Of a DNA stretch of 10,250 bases, positions 6,164-10,250 are shown in pieces. The notes beneath the pieces are model-generated. The model saw nothing but the letters and a program-made list of their open reading frames with translations. It was not told the DNA's origin and did not search any database. This DNA comes from Methanobacteriota archaeon (GTDB taxonomy: Archaea > Thermoplasmatota > Poseidoniia > Poseidoniales > Poseidoniaceae). The stretch lies in NCBI GenBank assembly GCA_002731395.1, contig PCBQ01000007.1, positions 1-10,250 of the forward strand, read 5' to 3'. The translations under genes and the position numbers were made by a program. Position 1 is the first letter of the stretch. Every line of letters starts with the position of its first letter.

Positions 6164-6814
6164 TCAGGCGGAAACCTCGACCACCATGCTGGACAGGAGG
6201 TCCGGTGAGATCAGGACATTGACACCGTTGACAGCAAACCCTTCCTTGTTTCGTTCCACCTTGGCTCCTATGACAAGGCCAAGCGATTCAAGGGCACTGG
6301 AAGCGGCTATGGCCACCAGATGGCCACCTTCACCCACGGAGAGTTGTCTTGGTACCCGCAGCGGGTCATGTGACTGAACCGCCAAGCGTTCGGCAACCGA
6401 ACCACTCGCCGGAGGGATAGGCCGACCGGACGGATCGGTATCGGGATGGCCGAGCCACCGTGACAAGGCCACCTCCAGGTCATCGTCGATGGCATGCTCC
6501 AAACGGCAAGCGGTGGCATGTGAATTTCCATCGAAAGGCAAGCGTTCGAGCATCACTTCTGCTAAGCGATGGCGACGCTTGAGCCGCTGCCCGTGCTCCA
6601 AACCGTACGGCGTCAAGAGCACGCCTTTGTAAGGCGTGTAAACGACATAACCACGCTTGGACAGGCGTTGCACCATCTCTGTGGCTGAAGCCGGTGAAAC
6701 ATTGAGTTTCTTTGCGAGATCTCCTGTTTTGACCATCCCATGTGGTTCGGCTTCGTGGAACTCATACAACATCTCGAGGTACTCGTCTTCAAATTCTTGA
6801 AAGTGCCCGAACAT
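6164..6814 (-). CDS. DtxR/MntR-family metal-dependent transcriptional repressor
   Basis: This 216-residue DNA-binding protein belongs to the DtxR family, which represses metal-uptake genes when loaded with Fe2+ or Mn2+. Residues 1-75 form the winged helix-turn-helix (VKTGDLAKKLNVSPASATEM, RLSKRGYVVYTPYKGVLLT). Residues 76-135 form the metal-binding and dimer domain with His82, Glu86, His99, Cys103, Glu106 and His107, corresponding to DtxR His79, Glu83, His98, Cys102, Glu105 and His106, and ending in the family's GHPDTDPSGRPIP. Residues from about 157 form an FeoA/SH3-like domain. Glu11 aligns with DtxR Met10 and MntR Asp8, so the second metal site mixes iron-type (Cys103) and manganese-type (acidic) ligands. 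The ATG at 6814 shares its A with the TGA of the upstream gene and follows a GGAGG Shine-Dalgarno by seven bases, so translation is probably coupled. Target genes cannot be read from the window. Confidence 0.93.
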   Translation of the reverse strand: MFGHFQEFEDEYLEMLYEFHEAEPHGMVKTGDLAKKLNVSPASATEMVQRLSKRGYVVYTPYKGVLLTPYGLEHGQRLKRRHRLAEVMLERLPFDGNSHATACRLEHAIDDDLEVALSRWLGHPDTDPSGRPIPPASGSVAERLAVQSHDPLRVPRQLSVGEGGHLVAIAASSALESLGLVIGAKVERNKEGFAVNGVNVLISPDLLSSMVVEVSA

Positions 6815-9258
6815 CAAACCGCCTCCGCTCGCGAGAACTCGTGCTTGCAGGACGGACATCGCACGCGACCATTAAAATCCGTTGGAACCCTGAGTCGTCG
6901 GGAACAAGCCGGGCAACCGATTTCCACCTTCTCCTGCGGCTTTGCTGCTTCTTCGCTGTTTTCCTTTACCGGTGTTTGCTCCACGGAAGCCTCAACATCA
7001 AATCGCTCACGGCAATCTGGGCATCTCACAGCGCCGCTGTAATCCCCCGGCACCCGGAGTCTGCGGTCGCACGACGGGCACGCCACCTCGATTTTCTCCA
7101 CTGAATCGGATGGCGTTTGTTCCGTGGAGGAGGCCTTTTCTGGTTTGGGTGCCGGTTGTTTCGCGTCGTTGGGTGAGCGCCTTCGAATGGCCTCCACGGT
7201 GAGGAGGACAAGACCACCTGCGACGCCAAGAAGGAGCCCTGACCATGGAATGGAAATGCTTTCTGAGGTCTCTGGAACCACCACTTCGAACATGACTTGG
7301 CTGACCGTCTTCTCGCCTTGATGGACCACTGCAGCCTCGATACCAACCGAAGCACCACTTGGCCACACGACGATCACAGATTCTGTTTCCGTCTCTCCTG
7401 GTGCCATCGCGTCAAGCTCGACAGCACCAAGCACTTCCCCAGAGGAGACGAGACGAAGCGTGAGCATATCCGTTGGCGCTGTTCCGATGTTGCTGATGTC
7501 AACCGTTAGCGTGACGTCACCTCCGGCCACAGGGTCGACCGGCACCGTGGTAGGCTGGAGCACCACAGAAAGTTCTGCGCGCGTCGCCTCGGTTGAGGCG
7601 GTCACAAGCAATGGCCCACCCTCATGCAACCAATCGACCGGCGTCACGCGGACGGCCACATTCTCGCTCTCGAACCAACCTAGCGTGGTGGAGCCACTGA
7701 GGGCGTTGCCGTCAAGCTCGAGCGTGGTTGACGAGGTCCACGTCCAAGCCCCTTGGGCCCCATGCCCGACTTCGACGGTCACAAGTCTGGACCTTGAGGA
7801 GGCCAGCGAAAGATTCCACTCCACTTCGTGACCGTTCTGTTCGTCGATCTTCACCTGTTCGATGGTGCTGGTAAGGGTCGGTGCCCCTAAAATCAACAGG
7901 TTGGACGTTCCACTCCCATCCGTCAGGATGCCGTCGTCGCTGACCAAGGTCCACGTCCACGCAACGTCACCAGCACGAACCAGAGGGTGTGCGAGACTCA
8001 ACTCCGCGGCCTCACCGGGTGCAAGGGTTACAGGTTCTGATGCATGCTGATTGTTTCCCTCTGCAACTTCAAGCGCGACCGTCCCATCGCGGGTGCCAAT
8101 GTTTCGAACAACAGCAGACCATCTGACGTTATCCCCAACGTCCCAAGGACCGTCCAAAGGAACCGGTTGCCCACCGGCCACCACCTCGAAAACAGCCGTT
8201 GAAAGTTCGAGCACATCTTCGACGACGGCTTGACTGGCATCGTCCACACGGGGTCCGACCGCTGCACATGACAGTGTACCGTCCTTTGCCGGACCCTCAG
8301 ATTGCACGTCCAGCGTTTCAGTAATACCAACCTCCGCGGACAAACTGTCGTGCAGCGAACCGTCGGACCACGTGCAGTTGATCGCTCCAACCCATGACGC
8401 TTGTCCCGTGTTGGACAAAGAGAGGTTATGCCGCCAGACTTCACCGGGTGCTTCTGGCGTGTTTTGGCGCTCAATCGTCAGGGTCAGGAACGGGAGCGGT
8501 GGTGGGGCAACGGAGGTGTTCCAATCCACCTCGTTGTCGCTTTGATCCTCATCTGTGAGGTTGACGAGAACGGCATTAAGGTGCATCGCTCCCTCGCTCC
8601 AAAACGTGGACGTGAGCACCACCACCTCGGTGGTGTTCATGGGGCTGAGGCTGACCGATTCATTGACGATCTCCTGCACGGAACCTTGAGAAAATGTGGA
8701 CCGAAGGCTTCCGTTCCAAGCCACATCGCCGTCGTTTCTGAGCGTCACAAACCACGCCATCCGCTCACCATCACGAGGATCTGCTCCGTTCGGTATCCCT
8801 GCAGCGTTCAGGCCCTCCACGCGGTCCGAGCTGGCTCCAACCACGCCAACGGAGAGGGGCCTGTCGCGCTGAACCGAGACGGCCGCTGACGAGACGTACG
8901 AGGCGTTGGACGCCATCACGTGACCCGAAAGCACGAGGTCCAGTTGCTGCACGCCCGCAGGAATGGTGCTGAGGTTCACCGCCAGCACTGCAGCGTCGCC
9001 GTCCCCAAGGCTGACGTTGTCCATGACCGACCACACCACGCTCCCCTCCGCGTCGCTGATGGACGCAACCAACATGGCCGTCCCGTTGAGGCCAAATCCA
9101 ACAAGGTGAACATCAAGCGTGGGGTCGAGGTCAACGTCGACAAAAGCAGGCAACAGCGCGGCATTCATGCCGATGCCATCACCATCGGCTTGCACCGGTG
9201 CAGAGAGCATAACCAGCATCAGCGCAAGCAAGAGTCCGCGCCATGGACGCTGACTCAT
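6814..9258 (-). CDS. Secreted Ig-like/CARDB-like repeat protein with one membrane span and two cytoplasmic zinc ribbons
   Basis: This 814-residue surface protein starts with a Sec-type signal peptide (RPWRGLLLALMLVMLSA, likely cut after VQA at 22-24). Residues about 30-660 form a series of beta-sandwich domains with CARDB-like turns carrying N-x-G: LRNDGDVAWNG (173-183), LSNTGQASWVG (281-291), VRNIGTRDG (384-392), ISNIGTAPTD (588-597). Potential N-glycosylation sequons (NGT, NVS, NLS, NAS, NTT, NLT) are common in it. A single span lies at about 673-690, followed by RRR, placing the tail in the cytoplasm. That tail holds two near-copies of a zinc ribbon: C727-C730/C746-C749 and C782-C785/C801-C804, each CPxC, RRLRVP, a turn, then CPxC. 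The ATG at 9258 gives a complete signal peptide. The stop overlaps the ATG of the DtxR gene by one base. Architecture is seen directly; a receptor or adhesin role is inference. Confidence 0.88.
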   Translation of the reverse strand: MSQRPWRGLLLALMLVMLSAPVQADGDGIGMNAALLPAFVDVDLDPTLDVHLVGFGLNGTAMLVASISDAEGSVVWSVMDNVSLGDGDAAVLAVNLSTIPAGVQQLDLVLSGHVMASNASYVSSAAVSVQRDRPLSVGVVGASSDRVEGLNAAGIPNGADPRDGERMAWFVTLRNDGDVAWNGSLRSTFSQGSVQEIVNESVSLSPMNTTEVVVLTSTFWSEGAMHLNAVLVNLTDEDQSDNEVDWNTSVAPPPLPFLTLTIERQNTPEAPGEVWRHNLSLSNTGQASWVGAINCTWSDGSLHDSLSAEVGITETLDVQSEGPAKDGTLSCAAVGPRVDDASQAVVEDVLELSTAVFEVVAGGQPVPLDGPWDVGDNVRWSAVVRNIGTRDGTVALEVAEGNNQHASEPVTLAPGEAAELSLAHPLVRAGDVAWTWTLVSDDGILTDGSGTSNLLILGAPTLTSTIEQVKIDEQNGHEVEWNLSLASSRSRLVTVEVGHGAQGAWTWTSSTTLELDGNALSGSTTLGWFESENVAVRVTPVDWLHEGGPLLVTASTEATRAELSVVLQPTTVPVDPVAGGDVTLTVDISNIGTAPTDMLTLRLVSSGEVLGAVELDAMAPGETETESVIVVWPSGASVGIEAAVVHQGEKTVSQVMFEVVVPETSESISIPWSGLLLGVAGGLVLLTVEAIRRRSPNDAKQPAPKPEKASSTEQTPSDSVEKIEVACPSCDRRLRVPGDYSGAVRCPDCRERFDVEASVEQTPVKENSEEAAKPQEKVEIGCPACSRRLRVPTDFNGRVRCPSCKHEFSRAEAV
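6835..7080 (-). repeat. Duplicated zinc-ribbon module inside the Ig-like protein
   Basis: Two zinc ribbons occupy about 6991-7080 and 6835-6915. Both follow the order CPxC, two or three residues, RRLRVP, a D-Y/F-x-G turn, V-R-CPxC and a charged F residue. A proline/glutamate-rich linker of about 30 residues separates them. The similarity suggests an internal duplication. Confidence 0.75.
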
Positions 9259-9347
9259 ACCATGTGCTCGCCTGCGAGGTTCTTCACCTTCACGCCATGA
9301 AGACCTGCAGGGGAGCCTTTACACAGGTTGGTGTGTGCCCACCGCGC
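9259..9347. promoter_or_regulatory. Divergent intergenic region with candidate promoter and small palindromes
   Basis: This 89-base gap separates the minus-strand Ig-like gene from the plus-strand coiled-coil gene. CTTTACAC (9317-9324) is TATA-like on the plus strand, 27-28 bases before the GTG at 9348; the opposite strand reads TGTAAAG and could serve the minus gene with a leader of about 35 bases. CTCGC-CT-GCGAG (9267-9278) is a short palindrome within 10 bases of the minus-strand start codon, and CTTCA/TGAAG (9288-9302) is a weaker one. Either could be an operator. No gene is visible here. Confidence 0.4.
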
Positions 9348-10142
9348 GTGGACGTCGACGCCCTTCTCGAAGTCCAGCCAGAACTTTTGGCTCGTTTGGT
9401 CCTTCACAGACGTGAACGGCTTGCTGAAGTCATTCCTGACCAATTGGATGCACGACGTGAAGAACTGGAAGCCGCGAAAGGCCTGGCTTCGAGCGCCAAG
9501 CGTCAACGCGATCAATTCAGCGAAACCATTGCGTCGTTGAAAGCTGAACGAAACGGCTACCATGCGAAAGCACGCTCTGCATTTGAGCGCGTGGAAACGC
9601 TTCGTGAAGGCATGGAAGGCAAGGACGTGGTGCGCACGCCAGACCCAGCCTGGGCACGTGAGCGCCTAAATGAACGCCTCAACGCAATTGAAGAGGCGAT
9701 GCAACAAACGGCAGGCGATCACAAGACCGAGGCCAGTTTCATTTCGGAAATGAGGAGCTTGGTGGCTGAACACGAAGCTTGGGTCGCGACCCGGACGGAG
9801 AAGGCCAGCGACCACCTTGCCATGAACGATGCCCGAAAGGAAGCGCACAGCATGCTTGACGCAGCCCAAAAGGCCCACGAGGCCATGCTCCTCGTGGTCG
9901 AGGATCACCAACACCATCACAGAGCTTTCCTCGAGCAAGACGAAGGATTGCGCCGTGCAGATTCCCGTACGCGCAGGTTGGCCGTCGCCCTCAATGAATC
10001 CGAGCAAGCCATCGCCTACTGGGCCAGTATCGTCGCGGCAGAACTGGACGCAGAACATCCTCTGCTCCAATCCATGCAAAAGGTAGCCTCAGGGGGCAAT
10101 TCGAGTTTCGTCTCCTCCAAATCTAAGGAGGAAGAAGAATGA
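9348..10142 (+). CDS. Second COG1340-like coiled-coil protein
   Basis: This is a 264-residue, nearly all-helical charged protein that appears to be a divergent paralog of the coiled-coil protein at 3555-4562. Shared landmarks come in the same order: a basic N-terminal helix with RxRDQ, then LNERLNAIEEAMQQT followed by a KTEASFISEMRSLV stretch (the other has LKAEMERLEETFETS and KKEKEMMEKLKRM), then HSMLDAAQKAHEA and HRAFL (the other has HQLFIAAIQRADEV and HRDFL). The C-terminus is an S/K/E-rich tail ending in four glutamates, not the arginine-rich tail of its paralog. There is no signal peptide or membrane span. The start is uncertain: GTG at 9348 fits the TATA-like CTTTACAC 27-28 bases upstream, while the in-frame ATG at 9297 would lie before that box and add 17 residues without helix character. 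Its stop overlaps the next ATG. Confidence 0.75.
   Translation: MDVDALLEVQPELLARLVLHRRERLAEVIPDQLDARREELEAAKGLASSAKRQRDQFSETIASLKAERNGYHAKARSAFERVETLREGMEGKDVVRTPDPAWARERLNERLNAIEEAMQQTAGDHKTEASFISEMRSLVAEHEAWVATRTEKASDHLAMNDARKEAHSMLDAAQKAHEAMLLVVEDHQHHHRAFLEQDEGLRRADSRTRRLAVALNESEQAIAYWASIVAAELDAEHPLLQSMQKVASGGNSSFVSSKSKEEEE
10125..10131 (+). promoter_or_regulatory. Strong Shine-Dalgarno for the right-edge gene
   Basis: AAGGAGG lies seven bases before the ATG at 10139, inside the last codons of the coiled-coil gene. It fixes the start of the truncated gene and supports translational coupling across the ATGA overlap. Confidence 0.7.
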
Positions 10143-10250
10143 GTGCAGGCTGGACGAAGGATCAAACCGCACGTTGGCCCCGTGTGGTCGGCCTGCTGGA
10201 AGGGACCTACACGCCACCCTCAAAAGAAGCGATAACAGAAGATCTGTTCG
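10139..10250 (+). CDS. Unknown protein, N-terminal 37 residues (cut by window edge)
   Basis: This frame opens with ATG overlapping the stop of the coiled-coil gene (ATGA) and is led by AAGGAGG. It stays open to the edge, giving 37 residues that begin MSAGWTKDQTARWPRVVGLL and continue with a polar, proline-containing segment ending in EDLF. There is no signal peptide. I do not recognise the family from this short piece. The overlap and strong ribosome-binding site suggest it is made together with the coiled-coil protein, so it is the first place to look for a partner of that protein. Confidence 0.7.
   Translation, partial: MSAGWTKDQTARWPRVVGLLEGTYTPPSKEAITEDLF

Noticed and set aside
6815..6859. 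N-terminal extension of the DtxR protein to 6859
   Set aside because: It would overlap the zinc-ribbon tail of the Ig-like gene. The ATG at 6814 has an ideal Shine-Dalgarno, and the DtxR homology begins just after it.
9243..9347. Longer starts (ATG 9243 or ATG 9297) for the plus-strand coiled coil
   Set aside because: The 9243 start overlaps the signal-peptide codons of the minus-strand gene. Both starts precede the TATA-like box, and the extra residues lack the helical character of the rest. The 9297 start is not fully excluded.
1..10250. CRISPR array, tRNA, rRNA, insertion sequence, integrase or prophage signs
   Set aside because: Looked for on both strands; no regularly spaced repeats, tRNA cloverleaf, transposase motif or terminal inverted repeats were found. 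Gene style is uniform along the window.

Overview
The window looks like a chromosomal backbone segment from an archaeon, most likely a marine Thermoplasmatota lineage such as Marine Group II (Poseidoniales). The archaeal assignment rests on ribosomal protein S3Ae, which bacteria lack, on a PF01877-type RNA-binding protein, on two COG1340-type archaeal coiled-coil proteins, and on TATA-like boxes 24-28 bases upstream of several start codons. The lineage within the archaea is inferred from gene content and protein style, not proven. I see no IS element, integrase, tRNA, rRNA or CRISPR array.

Layout: ten genes lie on the minus strand from 9258 down to 1, and two lie on the plus strand from about 9348 to the right edge. 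In minus-strand reading order they are: a secreted Ig-like/CARDB-like single-pass protein with two cytoplasmic zinc ribbons; a DtxR-family metal-dependent repressor overlapping it by one base; a five-helix membrane protein of unknown family; a COG1340 coiled-coil protein; a sugar-1-phosphate nucleotidyltransferase; an 80-residue helical hypothetical; a PF01877 RNA-binding protein; a 7Fe-type ferredoxin; PdxS (PLP synthase); and the N-terminal part of S3Ae, cut by the left edge. On the plus strand, a second and divergent COG1340-like coiled-coil protein overlaps the next gene by ATGA; that gene is cut by the right edge.

Transcription can be partly read from the leaders. Genes that seem to start a transcript (ferredoxin, 80-residue protein, membrane protein, probably the minus-strand coiled coil) carry an A/T-rich box 24-26 bases before their start codon, which suggests leaderless mRNAs. 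Genes inside transcripts (pdxS, nucleotidyltransferase, DtxR, the last plus-strand gene) have a clear Shine-Dalgarno sequence. S3Ae appears to have its own promoter and a short leader with a Shine-Dalgarno.

No gap exceeds 300 bases; the largest are 378-463 and about 9259-9347. The left half is mostly housekeeping (translation, RNA, cofactor and sugar-nucleotide metabolism). The less charted part is 3555-10250: two paralogous coiled-coil proteins bracket a membrane protein, a metal-responsive regulator and a receptor-like surface protein with zinc ribbons. Calling that group a system is only a hypothesis.
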